In this document: positions 1-8,284 of the stretch, in pieces
How the letters are laid out: each line of letters begins with the position of its first letter
Position numbering within the stretch: position 1 is the stretch's first letter
NCBI RefSeq assembly: GCF_008000995.1
Contig: NZ_CP042828.1
Coordinates: 1,116,001-1,180,000, forward strand
DNA: 64,000 nucleotides
Direction of reading: 5' to 3'
Origin: Ruania zhangjianzhongii
GTDB taxonomy: Bacteria; Actinomycetota; Actinomycetes; Actinomycetales; Beutenbergiaceae
Position numbers and translations under genes: made by a program
The notes under the pieces: model-generated
The model's input: the letters and a program-made list of their open reading frames with translations, nothing else
The model's database searches: none
Told to the model about the DNA's origin: nothing

Positions 1-632
1 TGCTTCTCGATCAGCTCCGGCAGCTGCCCGCCCTGGCCGAGGACCGGCACCCCGAGTAACCGCAGGTGGCGTTTCGTGGGGCTGTCGTCCACGAGACCGA
101 TCACGTGGAAGGGGGAGTCCTCGTGCGTGTGGATCAGCCTGAGGAGCTGGTGCCCGGCATCACCGGCACCATAGATGAGGACCCGGTCGGTGCCGGTGAC
201 GTTGTGGTGCGACTGTCGATACCACAGTCGCCAGGTCAGGCGACCGGCGGCCATCGAGAGCAGCGCGATGGGTGGCGCGAGAATAGCGATTCCGCGGGGC
301 AGGGCATCCAGTCCCGCGGGCAGAAAAGCGACGGCGAGGCTCGCGCCCACGATCAGCGTGGTCAGTGCGACCGCGGGGACTTCGTCGAAGCTTGCCGTGC
401 GGTAGCGGCCCTGGTACAGCTTGAGCAGCAGTCCCACCACGAGCTGCAGGAAACACGCGGCCAGCAGGTAGAGCGCGATGGCGTTCCAACGCATCACTTC
501 GAGCTCGAACGTGTACCGCACCCCGGCCACAGCGACTATGGCGCAGAACCAACTGAAGCAGTCCCAGAGCGCTTTGAGCATCCTTCGCGTCAACGGCCGT
601 TCGAAAACGGTTCCGCGTTCCTCCGCTGTCAC
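1..632 (-). CDS. Polysaccharide biosynthesis membrane protein, CapD/FlaA1-like, N-terminal part (runs off window)
   Basis: The minus-strand frame is open from about 632 to the window edge, so only the first ~210 residues are present. They show a short basic N-terminus, about four hydrophobic segments, then a Rossmann start with the nucleotide-binding motif YGAGDAGHQLL and a following VDD. This is the layout of membrane-bound nucleoside-diphosphate-sugar epimerase/dehydratases (CapD/FlaA1) or of polyprenyl glycosylphosphotransferases that carry a CoA-binding-like domain; the C-terminus that would decide lies outside. An ATG at 641 abuts the GGGGGAG ribosome site, so the GTG at 632, nine bases downstream, is the better start. 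Likely role: sugar-nucleotide processing for cell-envelope polysaccharide (inference). Confidence 0.72.
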   Translation of the reverse strand, partial: MTAEERGTVFERPLTRRMLKALWDCFSWFCAIVAVAGVRYTFELEVMRWNAIALYLLAACFLQLVVGLLLKLYQGRYRTASFDEVPAVALTTLIVGASLAVAFLPAGLDALPRGIAILAPPIALLSMAAGRLTWRLWYRQSHHNVTGTDRVLIYGAGDAGHQLLRLIHTHEDSPFHVIGLVDDSPTKRHLRLLGVPVLGQGGQLPELIEK

Positions 633-870
633 CGTGATCATCTCCCCCGAGAGAGTCCGTGGTAGCCGTCACGCTAACAACTCCCCGGGATGCTCGCCTG
701 TTCGCACGTCTGGCCATCGACGCGGACCGGCGCGGGTGGCCGATGGGTGAGGTGAACAGCAGAGCACCCCGGGGAGCTGTGAAGCAGTGAACGCGGCCTG
801 CCGACTCCGGTGGGTCGTTCAGGGTGGTCGGCTCAGTGCATGACGGTGCCCGGCAGCACCCCTCGGGGGT

Positions 871-886
871 CTGCGCCTGGGCGCAG
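871..886 (-). terminator. Hairpin after the aldo/keto reductase gene
   Basis: CTGCGCCTGGGCGCAG is a perfect palindrome (6-bp stem, 4-nt loop) two bases beyond the minus-strand stop codon. There is no T tract, so termination is inferred. Confidence 0.4.
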
Positions 887-888
887 CC

Positions 889-1929
889 CTACCGAACGAA
901 GATCTCCTTCAGCGCAGCCACCTGCTCCTCGGTCAGCTCCAGAGTGCCGGCGGCGGCGTTGTCCTCGAGCTGAGCCACGCTGGAGGAGCTCGGGATCTGC
1001 GTGCCCATCCCGTCCAGGGTGAGGATGTAGGCGAGGGTCAGCGTGCTGACCTTGACCTCCCAGTCCCGGGCCAGCTCGCCGAGCTTGCGCACGGCAGCGA
1101 GCTTCTCCTCCGCGATACCGGCGAAGCTGCCCTCGTCGAAGAGCCGGTCGCCCGGGCCCACCTTGTCCGGGTCGAGGTAGCGCTCGGTGAGCAGACCTTG
1201 AGCCAGCGGGGAGTAGGGCACGAAGGAAACGCCCTCGCGGGCGCACAGGTCCAGCACCCCGGGCAGGCTCTCGCCGTTCAGCGGGTCGAACCTGTTCTGC
1301 ACCGCGATCGGCCGGGTCCGGCGGGACAGGGTCTCGCTGACCCGCAGGCACTCGCTCAGCTGCGCGGCGGTGAAGTTGGAGACGGCGAGGTAGCGCACCA
1401 CGCCCTGGCTGACCAGGTCCTCCACAGTCTCCAGGCTCTCCTCCAGCGGCACCTGCTCGTCGAACCGGTGGAACCAGAGCACATCCAGGTAGTCCGTCTG
1501 CAGCCGCTCCAGGGAGGCCTTCACCGACTCGACGATCTGCAGTCGGGACAGCCCCGCGTGGTTCGGCGTCCAGCCGTCCATCCCGCCGTGCGTCTTGGTG
1601 GCCAGCACCACGTCCCGGCGGCGCTCCGGGTGGTCGGCCAGCCAGCGGCCGATCAGCCGCTCGGAGTTACCCGAGGCCGCGTTGTACCGGTTCGCGGTGT
1701 CCCAGAACATCACGCCGAGCTCACAGGCGCGGTCCATGATCTCGGCGGCACCCTCGGGATCGATCCGGGCGCCGTCGCCGGTGTCCGGGAACCCGAACTT
1801 CCAGGTGCCCAGCCCGATCGCGGGGCCCTGCAGGCCACTGCGGCCCAGGTACCGGTAGGGCATCGACTGGTAGTCGTGCGCCTGATAGGTGACGTTGTAC
1901 AGATCGGTATTCGGGGTGAGAGGGTCCAT
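889..1929 (-). CDS. Aldo/keto reductase family oxidoreductase
   Basis: NAD(P)H-dependent carbonyl reductase of the TIM-barrel AKR family, about 346 residues. The catalytic tetrad is readable: Asp and Tyr in FWDTANRYN, Lys in LATKTHGG and His in LWFHRFD. The N-terminal MPYRYLGRSGLQGPAIGLGTW is the usual first strand of the family. Start: an in-frame ATG at 1947 exists, but the ATG at 1929 has an AGGA seven bases upstream and leaves a 32-bp gap to the upstream gene, so it is preferred. It lies downstream of the helicase-associated gene on the same strand and could be co-transcribed. The physiological substrate cannot be read from sequence. Confidence 0.9.
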   Translation of the reverse strand: MDPLTPNTDLYNVTYQAHDYQSMPYRYLGRSGLQGPAIGLGTWKFGFPDTGDGARIDPEGAAEIMDRACELGVMFWDTANRYNAASGNSERLIGRWLADHPERRRDVVLATKTHGGMDGWTPNHAGLSRLQIVESVKASLERLQTDYLDVLWFHRFDEQVPLEESLETVEDLVSQGVVRYLAVSNFTAAQLSECLRVSETLSRRTRPIAVQNRFDPLNGESLPGVLDLCAREGVSFVPYSPLAQGLLTERYLDPDKVGPGDRLFDEGSFAGIAEEKLAAVRKLGELARDWEVKVSTLTLAYILTLDGMGTQIPSSSSVAQLEDNAAAGTLELTEEQVAALKEIFVR

Positions 1930-1961
1930 GTCTCGATCCTGGCACACCAGAGAGCGGTTGC

Positions 1962-4217
1962 TCAGCCGGTAGCCACCGGCCGGACGGCGGCGATCCGGTG
2001 CGCGGCGACAGTGATCTCCGCGTCCCGGCGCACATCCAGGACCCGGATCCGTCCGGAGTCGACCGTCAGCGGGCGCACCACCCGGGACTGCACCCCACCC
2101 TGCGCACCGGCCATCACCAGCTCCACGCTGCCACCCCGGGAGGCCGCCAGCCGGAGCGCCTCCAGCGTGTCCGCCGGCGCTCCGGGCTCCTCGTTCCGGG
2201 ACCGGAGCAGGTCCTGGGCACGCCGTTCACCGGCACGCATCTGGGCGATCACCTGTTCTGCCGGTTCAGCTTCATCGCCGCGGGGCTGACCCGGGCGCAC
2301 CGCCCGGACCGCCGGCCGCACCGTGGCCGGGAGGGTCAGCGGCTGGCCGTCCGGCCCCTCGAGCACACCGGTCAGTCCGGCCTCCGCCAGCGCCTCGCTC
2401 ACCTCCCGCGCCCCGGCTCGGGCCACCAGCGCGGTGGGGGCGATCGCCTGCAGCCCCAGATGGGCCAGCCCCGGGTGAGCGACCACCCGGGCCAGCGCCG
2501 ACGGGTCCTCCGCTCGCAGATACGCCCCCACCCCGCCGATCCGGACCGCGCCGTGCGAGCGGGCCACGTCCCGCACCAGATACTCCAGCGGCTGCGGCAG
2601 TGGCGTGAGCGAGGCGGCACGGAGCCGGTCGAGCAGCTCGTCGGCGTCGGTGCCGCTGTCCAGCGCGCGGCGGACCGAGTCCGCCGAGAACCGCACGGTC
2701 ATCCCGGGACCGCGGCTCTCCACATCGGCCACCAGGTCCACGAGCTCACGCAGCTGCGCCGAAGGGCGCCCCGGCACGACGGCGGTGAGGTCACCTTGGA
2801 TGATCATCTCCGCCACTGCTGGGGGGATAGCCTCCGCCATCGCTGCGGCCAACGTGGCCGGGTCGGCATCCTGGAGCAGCAACCGTCCCGCCGGGGTGAG
2901 CCCGCCGGCGCCGGTCAGCCCCAGGGCAGCGGCCTCGGCGAGGATCGCCTGCACCGCCGGCAGCGGCGGCACCGCTTTGGCCGTGTACCAGCCGAGATGG
3001 GTGCGGACCTGTTCCGCACTGGGTGCGGAGTTCTCCGGCCAGGCGGCCAGCGCGGCCAGCACCCGGCGGCGCAGCACCGGCGCCCAGTGCCGCTCCAGGT
3101 CCGGTTCCAGCGCAGCACGGAGCACACCGCGCTCGGTGCGGGTGCCGGCCAGCCAGGGCGTACGCGCCCAGTCCGTCCAACCCAGCACCAGCTCCGCCCA
3201 GCGCTGCGCCAGGTCGGTCACCGCCCAGTCCTCGGCATCCACCGTGGCGGTCCACCAGGAGCCGTCCTCATCCATCCGGTGCCCGAGCAGCCCGCGCGCT
3301 GCGGTGAGCTCGACGACCAGGGCGAGCTCCGCCGTCGTGAGCTGGAAAGACGAGGCGAGCTGACGCAGCTCGCGTACCCCCACCCCGCCGGAGCGCAGCA
3401 CCGGAACGGGGCGGGTTCGCCAGCTGCGGACCAGCGCCTCGATCTGGTCCAGGATCTCCTCGGCGGCGCGCGCCGATTCCGCCAGGACGGTCTCGGGGGC
3501 CCGCACCGGCGCCTCCGGTAGAGGCGCCGCCGGCGGGACCGCCGGAGTCAGCCGGGCGCCGCGGGCGGCGAGCGCCACCTCGCGTGGCAGCACCAGCTCG
3601 GTGGCAGAGGTCCGCACCAGGAGGTGATTGTCCAGCAACCAGCGTGCACCGGGCGGGATGTCGTGGGAGACGGTGCCCACCGGCGGCCCCCAGGTGAGCG
3701 CTTCGAGCATTCGACGGGCGGGTTCGGGAGCCTTCGCCAGAGCCGAGCGTACGGCTCGCGGGGTGGTGGGCCACCCTTCCGCCGGTGGCACGCCCAGGTC
3801 CGCCAGGCGCGGTCCGAGTCCGAGCGGGTGCGGGCCCAGGGTCTCGCGCAGCACCGGAACCGGGGTCAGTTGGTCACCGGTCTCGAGCACCAGGGCGAGC
3901 TGGACGAGCTCGGCCACCTGCTCGGTCGGGTCCTGGCTACCAGCGGCCTCGACGTCGGCACGGGTCGGTGGCCGCGACTCGGCCAGCACCACGATCGTCT
4001 CCAGCACGCCCAGGGTGGGGGCGTCCAGGGTGGTCAGCGCCCGGGAGACCGAGGCCCGCGCTCCGGCGCGGGAGGCGAGCGCGGTCAACGACGACGGCGC
4101 CGGCCGGGCCAGGTCGGGGCGGCGGCGCAGCAGGTGGTCCAGCCGTTCGTCATCCCAGGTCCGCACCGCCTCGGCGAGATCGGGTGAGGACCCTGCGGTG
4201 GGAGTTCGGCTGGGCAT
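1962..4217 (-). CDS. Helicase-associated (XPB/Ssl2-like) domain protein
   Basis: Protein of ~751 residues matching the actinobacterial family annotated as 'helicase C-terminal domain XPB/Ssl2', whose mycobacterial member (Rv0862c) lies near the XPB helicase gene. It has many winged-helix-like, Leu/Ala/Arg-rich segments but no Walker motifs, so it is not itself a helicase. A role in DNA repair with XPB is inferred from the family; no XPB gene is visible here. Start: the longest frame begins at a GTG (4223), but a clear -10 (TAGACT) lies seven bases before the ATG at 4217, which suggests a leaderless mRNA. The divergent neighbour is a CspB-type gene, as in mycobacteria. Confidence 0.85.
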   Translation of the reverse strand: MPSRTPTAGSSPDLAEAVRTWDDERLDHLLRRRPDLARPAPSSLTALASRAGARASVSRALTTLDAPTLGVLETIVVLAESRPPTRADVEAAGSQDPTEQVAELVQLALVLETGDQLTPVPVLRETLGPHPLGLGPRLADLGVPPAEGWPTTPRAVRSALAKAPEPARRMLEALTWGPPVGTVSHDIPPGARWLLDNHLLVRTSATELVLPREVALAARGARLTPAVPPAAPLPEAPVRAPETVLAESARAAEEILDQIEALVRSWRTRPVPVLRSGGVGVRELRQLASSFQLTTAELALVVELTAARGLLGHRMDEDGSWWTATVDAEDWAVTDLAQRWAELVLGWTDWARTPWLAGTRTERGVLRAALEPDLERHWAPVLRRRVLAALAAWPENSAPSAEQVRTHLGWYTAKAVPPLPAVQAILAEAAALGLTGAGGLTPAGRLLLQDADPATLAAAMAEAIPPAVAEMIIQGDLTAVVPGRPSAQLRELVDLVADVESRGPGMTVRFSADSVRRALDSGTDADELLDRLRAASLTPLPQPLEYLVRDVARSHGAVRIGGVGAYLRAEDPSALARVVAHPGLAHLGLQAIAPTALVARAGAREVSEALAEAGLTGVLEGPDGQPLTLPATVRPAVRAVRPGQPRGDEAEPAEQVIAQMRAGERRAQDLLRSRNEEPGAPADTLEALRLAASRGGSVELVMAGAQGGVQSRVVRPLTVDSGRIRVLDVRRDAEITVAAHRIAAVRPVATG

Positions 4218-4224
4218 CCGCACT

Positions 4225-4252
4225 AGTCTACGACGGCGCCATCTGCAGTAAA
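4225..4252 (-). promoter_or_regulatory. Sigma-70-type promoter for the helicase-associated gene
   Basis: Read on the minus strand, TTTACT (-35) and TAGACT (-10) are separated by 16 bp, and the ATG of the gene at 4217 follows the -10 after seven bases. Transcription should start at or next to the start codon. Confidence 0.6.
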
Positions 4253-4318
4253 CTGGTGCGCAGGCGCACTGCGTGCGTCAGCGTTTCCCCTCCCCACGAC
4301 AGAAAGTCAGGAATCCTC

Positions 4319-4702
4319 GTGCCCACCGGCAAGGTCAAGTTCTTCGACGCCGACCGCGGCTTCGGGTTCATCGGCGCGGACGACGGCGGCGAAGTCTTCC
4401 TGCATGCCTCCGCGCTGCCAGAAGGATCACCCGCCCCGAGGCCGGGCACCCGGGTGGAGTTCGGTGTGGCCGACGGCCGCCGTGGCCCGCAAGCCCTGTC
4501 CGTGACGCTCCTCGACCCCGCACCGTCGGTGGTGCGCGCTCAGCGCCGCCCGGCCGAGGACATGGGACCGATCGTGGAAGACCTCATCCGTTTGCTCGAC
4601 CGCGCCGGTAACCGGCTGCGGGCCGGCCGCTACCCCGACCGCGAAGAGTCCGCCAAGCTGGCGCGGCTGCTGCGTGTGGTCGCCGACGAGTTCGACGCCT
4701 GA
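4319..4702 (+). CDS. Cold-shock domain protein with C-terminal extension (CspB type)
   Basis: 127-residue protein. Residues 1-65 form a cold-shock domain with both nucleic-acid-binding motifs, KFFDADRGFGFIG (RNP1) and EVFLHASAL (RNP2). A ~60-residue helical extension follows (MGPIVEDLIRLLDRAGNRL), as in the longer actinobacterial cold-shock protein (M. tuberculosis Rv0871, ~135 aa). It binds single-stranded RNA/DNA and probably acts as an RNA chaperone. The GTG start has AGGA seven bases upstream. It is divergent from the helicase-associated gene and 28 bp upstream of the DUF3027 gene, probably in one transcript. Confidence 0.92.
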   Translation: MPTGKVKFFDADRGFGFIGADDGGEVFLHASALPEGSPAPRPGTRVEFGVADGRRGPQALSVTLLDPAPSVVRAQRRPAEDMGPIVEDLIRLLDRAGNRLRAGRYPDREESAKLARLLRVVADEFDA

Positions 4703-4730
4703 CTATGAGTAAGAGCAAGGAGTGTGGTGC

Positions 4731-5807
4731 ATGAGCGCCGCTGCAGCTACCCGCCCGGCCGCCGGACGTAAGTTGACCGGTGACAGTGTGCTCGAGGGAG
4801 CCGTGGAGCTGGCGCGCGCCGCCCTGGGCGAGGAGCAGGTGGGCGAACACCTCGGCTTCGCCCTGGAGGCCGAACGCCTCGGCACCCACTACTTCGCTGC
4901 GACCGCACCCGGCTACCGGGGATGGCGCTGGTATGTGAGCCTGTCCCGGATCCCGCGCTCCCGGAACGCGACCGTGTGCGAGTCCGGGCTGCTGCCGGGG
5001 GATGAGTCGCTGACCGCTCCGGCCTGGCTGCCGTGGGCCGAACGGCTCGCACCGGGTGACCTCGGCCCCACGGACCGGCTGCCCTACGTGCCCGGCGACG
5101 ACCGGCTCGAGCCGGGGTGGGTCGCCGGTACCGGCGACGAGGAGACCGATCACCTGGCGCTGCGGGAGCTCGGCCTCGGCCGGGACCGGGTGCTCAACCG
5201 CAAGGCGATCGACGCCGCAGCCACCCGTTGGCACGAAGGCTCCCGTGGGCCGGACACGGCTGGAGCAAAGGCCGCGGGAGCGTCCTGCGCGAGCTGCGGT
5301 TTCATCGTGCCGCTCGCCGGATCGCTCGGCACCGTGTTCGGCGTCTGCGCGAACGAGTGGTCGCCCGACGATGGCAAAGTGGTCGCACTGGACCATGGCT
5401 GCGGTGCGCACTCCGAGACCGATGTGCCGGAGGACGGGCACGAGTGGGACCAGCCGGACCTGCACCTGAACGAGTTCGATCTCGAGGTGCTGGCGCAGCC
5501 GGAGCCTGAGTCGAGTGCGCAGCCGGAGGCGAGTGCCGCGCCGGAGGCTGAGCCGGAGCCGGAGCCGGGTGCGGCTGATGACGCGGGCAGCGGTGAGGAT
5601 GCCGCGGAGACGCCGGCCGCCGAAGGCGCTGAAGCTGACGCCGAGACGCCGGCCACGAACGATGCTGGGGGCACGGCGATCGACGCCGCCGCCGAGGGCA
5701 CCGCGGATGCTGCCGAGAGCACCGCGGACGCCGCCGAGACGCCGGCCGCAGACGCGCCCGCTGAGGCCGGTCACCCACCGGCTGAAGGTTCCTCGAATCA
5801 CTCCTGA
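4731..5807 (+). CDS. DUF3027 family protein with acidic Ala/Pro/Glu tail
   Basis: 358 residues. The N-terminal ~250 match DUF3027, a conserved actinobacterial family of unknown function (Rv0883c type): YRGWRWYVSLSR near residue 65, LPGDESLTAPAWLPWAERL, and a CASCGF...CANEW...DHGCGAH set of Cys/His that could bind metal. From about residue 255 the protein is a low-complexity acidic stretch rich in Ala, Pro and Glu (EPEPEPG, repeated ADAAE), probably disordered. The start at 4731 is set by AAGGAG eight bases upstream. It follows the cold-shock gene on the same strand. No function is proposed. Confidence 0.88.
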   Translation: MSAAAATRPAAGRKLTGDSVLEGAVELARAALGEEQVGEHLGFALEAERLGTHYFAATAPGYRGWRWYVSLSRIPRSRNATVCESGLLPGDESLTAPAWLPWAERLAPGDLGPTDRLPYVPGDDRLEPGWVAGTGDEETDHLALRELGLGRDRVLNRKAIDAAATRWHEGSRGPDTAGAKAAGASCASCGFIVPLAGSLGTVFGVCANEWSPDDGKVVALDHGCGAHSETDVPEDGHEWDQPDLHLNEFDLEVLAQPEPESSAQPEASAAPEAEPEPEPGAADDAGSGEDAAETPAAEGAEADAETPATNDAGGTAIDAAAEGTADAAESTADAAETPAADAPAEAGHPPAEGSSNHS

Positions 5808-5958
5808 TCGGCGCCATCTCGCCGTATAATCCCGAGTGCGTGGTACCTCCACGTATCGGCCGTAGAGCCGGATCCTGCACGGGCGGTCTGCGATGTGCTC
5901 CGCTACAGTGTGAAGGACCCGTCTCTCGGGGGACTACTGGCTAAGGAGCCGAGAGAAT

Positions 5959-6282
5959 ATGAGCGAAAAGATGACACGTCGGGCCCGATGGGCAGCGGTT
6001 GCCGGCGGTGCGGTGTGCGCGGTGCTACTGATGGCACCGGGAGCATCCGCATCCACCACAGCAGGGTGGGGTGACGAGCTCATCCAGCTCAACCCCGGCG
6101 GCTCGCAGGTTCAGGGTTGGGGCGACGAGCTGATCAACGGTGGTGGTGGCAACCAGGCACTGGGCTGGGGCGACGAGCTGATCAACGGTGGTGGTGGCAA
6201 CCAGGCACTGGGCTGGGGCGACGAGCTGATCAACGGCGGTGGCGGCTACCAGACCCTCGGTTGGGGCGACGAACTCATCTGA
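5959..6282 (+). CDS. Small secreted protein made of WGDELI tandem repeats
   Basis: 107 residues, family not recognised. Residues 1-31 are a Sec signal peptide: basic KMTRRARR-like start, hydrophobic core AAVAGGAVCAVLLMAP, and ASA before the likely cleavage site. The mature protein is almost only repeats: WGDELI occurs five times, at residues 37, 54, 70, 86 and 102, linked by Gly/Asn/Gln-rich spacers (NGGGGNQALG), and the chain ends exactly on the fifth WGDELI. The mature chain has no Cys, Lys, Arg or His and is acidic. AAGGAG lies ten bases before the ATG; a possible -10 (TACAGT, 5904-5909) lies upstream, and a 16-bp terminator hairpin follows, so it looks monocistronic. Secreted structural/binding peptide or precursor of repeated peptides are both possible. 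Confidence 0.82.
   Translation: MSEKMTRRARWAAVAGGAVCAVLLMAPGASASTTAGWGDELIQLNPGGSQVQGWGDELINGGGGNQALGWGDELINGGGGNQALGWGDELINGGGGYQTLGWGDELI
6067..6279 (+). repeat. Tandem 48-bp coding repeats (WGDELI units)
   Basis: Units begin at 6067 (51 bp, divergent), 6118, 6166 and 6214 (48 bp each) and 6262 (18 bp, partial). The units at 6118 and 6166 are almost identical at DNA level. The unit at 6214 differs mainly at third positions and in two residues, so the array probably expands by slippage while keeping the hexapeptide. Confidence 0.9.
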
Positions 6283-6315
6283 GTCCGGCTCGGCCGAGTT
6301 TCCCCGCAGCTGTCA

Positions 6316-6352
6316 CAGATGGCCGCGTCCGTGAGTCGGACGCGGCCATCTG
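6316..6352 (+). terminator. Strong hairpin terminator after the WGDELI gene
   Basis: CAGATGGCCGCGTCCG pairs perfectly with its reverse complement at 6337-6352: 16-bp stem, loop TGAGT. It starts 34 bp after the stop codon. It has no long U tract, which is usual in high-GC actinobacteria. Confidence 0.75.
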
Positions 6353-6394
6353 CCTGTCCAGGCCCTCTGGCATCATGGCGGCCGTGATGAGTCG

Positions 6395-7633
6395 GTGAGC
6401 GTGTCTGGGCAGTACACCTCACTACGCCCGCTGATCCCCGGGGTCTATCTGCCGTCGCTGCTGTTCAGCATCGGGATCGGTGCGATGACGCCGATGATCG
6501 CGGTCAGTGCTGTGGGGCTCGGTTCCGGTGCTGCTGGTGCAGCGCTCCTGGTGGCCCTCGTCCCGGTCGGCCAGATCATCGCCGATGTGCCCGCCGGGGT
6601 TCTCGCCGCGCGCCTGGGGGACCGGAGCGCGATGATCGCCTCCTCGCTGGTGGCGATGCTGGCCCTGGCCGGCTGTGCGCTCGCGCCCAACCTGGCCACG
6701 CTTGCCGTGGCGGTCCTGCTCACCGGAGCCACGAACTCGGTGTACGGCTTGGCCCGGCAGGCGCACCTGACCGAGGTGATCGCGCCGATGCGGCGGGCCC
6801 GGGCGATGTCCGCGCTCGGCGGGGTCGCCCGGATCGGCCTGTTCATCGGCCCGTTCGCCGGTGCCGCCCTGGTGCACGGGGCCGGTGGGCCGGCCCCGTC
6901 CTACTGGCTCGGCGTGGCCACCTCGCTGATCTCCGCGCTGGTGGTCTGGTTCGTGGTGCCGGCCGAGGGCAAGGACCACGACGGATCGGGCGCCACCCCG
7001 CGCCCGCGGATCTCCACGCTGCAGGTGCTGCGTGACTTTCGCGGCATCTTCACCACCCTGGGCATCGCCGTGCTGCTGGTGGGGGCGGTACGCGGCGCCC
7101 GGCAGACCGTGCTGCCGCTGTGGACCGAGCACCTCAACTACGCCCCGGCCACCACCAGCCTGGTGTTCGGCCTCGCCGGCGCGGTGGACATGCTGCTGTT
7201 CTACCCGGCCGGCAAGGTGATGGACCGGCTGGGCCGGCTGTGGGTGGCCGTGCCGTCGATGCTGGTGATGACCGTGGCGATGGTGCTGCTGCCGTTCACC
7301 CAGTCGCTGCCCGCTGTGATCACCGTGGCCCTCGTGCTGGGGATCGGCAACGGCATCGGGTCCGGGATCCTGATGACTCTCGGGGCTGATACCGCACCGG
7401 AGCACGCCCGCGCCCAGTACCTGGGCATCTGGCGACTGTTCGGCGATACCGGCAACGCCGGCGGCCCGCTGGGAGTCTCCCTCGGTGCCGCTCTCGGCTC
7501 GCTCGGGGCCGGGATCATGGCGATGGGCGGCATCGGCGTGCTCGCTGCTGCGGCGCTGTGGCGATGGGTGCCCCGCTGGACCGACCATGCCAACGCCACC
7601 ACCCGCCGTCGGGCTGGACTGACCGGACACTGA
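6395..7633 (+). CDS. Major facilitator superfamily transporter
   Basis: 412 residues with about twelve hydrophobic segments, consistent with a complete MFS carrier. The loop between TM2 and TM3 carries the family signature (GVLAARLGDRSAM), and a related copy starts the second half (PAGKVMDRLGRLW). TM5 has a glycine/proline-rich exporter-like motif (LGGVARIGLFIGPFAGA), which favours drug/metabolite efflux; the substrate is unknown. The start is uncertain: GTG at 6395 or GTG at 6401, both without a good ribosome site. It is preceded by the terminator hairpin, so it is a separate unit from the WGDELI gene. Confidence 0.88.
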   Translation: MSVSGQYTSLRPLIPGVYLPSLLFSIGIGAMTPMIAVSAVGLGSGAAGAALLVALVPVGQIIADVPAGVLAARLGDRSAMIASSLVAMLALAGCALAPNLATLAVAVLLTGATNSVYGLARQAHLTEVIAPMRRARAMSALGGVARIGLFIGPFAGAALVHGAGGPAPSYWLGVATSLISALVVWFVVPAEGKDHDGSGATPRPRISTLQVLRDFRGIFTTLGIAVLLVGAVRGARQTVLPLWTEHLNYAPATTSLVFGLAGAVDMLLFYPAGKVMDRLGRLWVAVPSMLVMTVAMVLLPFTQSLPAVITVALVLGIGNGIGSGILMTLGADTAPEHARAQYLGIWRLFGDTGNAGGPLGVSLGAALGSLGAGIMAMGGIGVLAAAALWRWVPRWTDHANATTRRRAGLTGH

Positions 7634-7666
7634 CTGGATACTGGCCGGGACGCGCGGCGAGCACCC

Positions 7667-8101
7667 TCACCGCCGAAAGTCGATGCGGCCACCGGTGTGT
7701 GCGCCGTCGATGCGCGTGTGGTTCACGATGAGGCCGACCCACGGCCGGGTGATCTCCGGTGCGCTGAGGTTGAGGTAGCGACCGACCAGCCACCGATCAC
7801 CGTTGTCTCGCGCCTCGATCAGCCCCTGGCACGCCCCGTCGTCCCAGTCGAACCAGAGGTAGATCGTGCGCGAGGCCACGCTGAGTCGGGCGTGACCCCG
7901 CCGCCAAGCCAGACGATCGCTGTACCACCGGCTGGACCACCTACCCGCGATGCTCCCGGGAGCATAGGTGATCGGATCGGCCCAGGTGGGTGCATTGTCG
8001 TCGGTGGCCGGCCCGGTCAGCCGGACGTTTCGGGCGAACTCCTTCACGTCGGCACCATCCGGGTCAGGGACGTCTTGCACGCCGAACGGGTTGCGAGTCA
8101 T
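7667..8101 (-). CDS. Hypothetical protein, 144 aa
   Basis: No family recognised. Soluble, Trp/Arg-rich (WSSRWYSDRLAWRRG, IYLWFDWDDGACQG), with no signal peptide or membrane segment. A strong AGGAGGAG sits three bases before the ATG, and the codon choice is normal for the window, so it is likely real. It converges with the MFS gene, 33 bp apart, and is divergent from the Vgb-like gene. Confidence 0.65.
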   Translation of the reverse strand: MTRNPFGVQDVPDPDGADVKEFARNVRLTGPATDDNAPTWADPITYAPGSIAGRWSSRWYSDRLAWRRGHARLSVASRTIYLWFDWDDGACQGLIEARDNGDRWLVGRYLNLSAPEITRPWVGLIVNHTRIDGAHTGGRIDFRR

Positions 8102-8284
8102 GGGCTCCTCCTGGGTACGGATCTGGTCTTCTGTCCGCTCCTATGGCAGACGGCGGACGGCCCCGTGGTGTGAGGTCAGATCGTGGGTCCGAGGGTGCTC
8201 GGCTGAAATCCCGTTGACCTGGGGCGCGCGGACCCCGATCTTGTCTGGGGTAGAAGGCGCGATCGGGCCGGAGAGGAAGTAGCC

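Noticed and set aside
5150-5722. Ala/Ser-rich minus-strand frame inside the DUF3027 gene
   Set aside because: Antisense of the acidic Ala/Pro/Glu low-complexity tail; not protein-like.
5825-5830. Perfect TATAAT
   Set aside because: No -35 at 15-19 bp and no gene at the matching distance; TACAGT at 5904 is better placed for the WGDELI gene.
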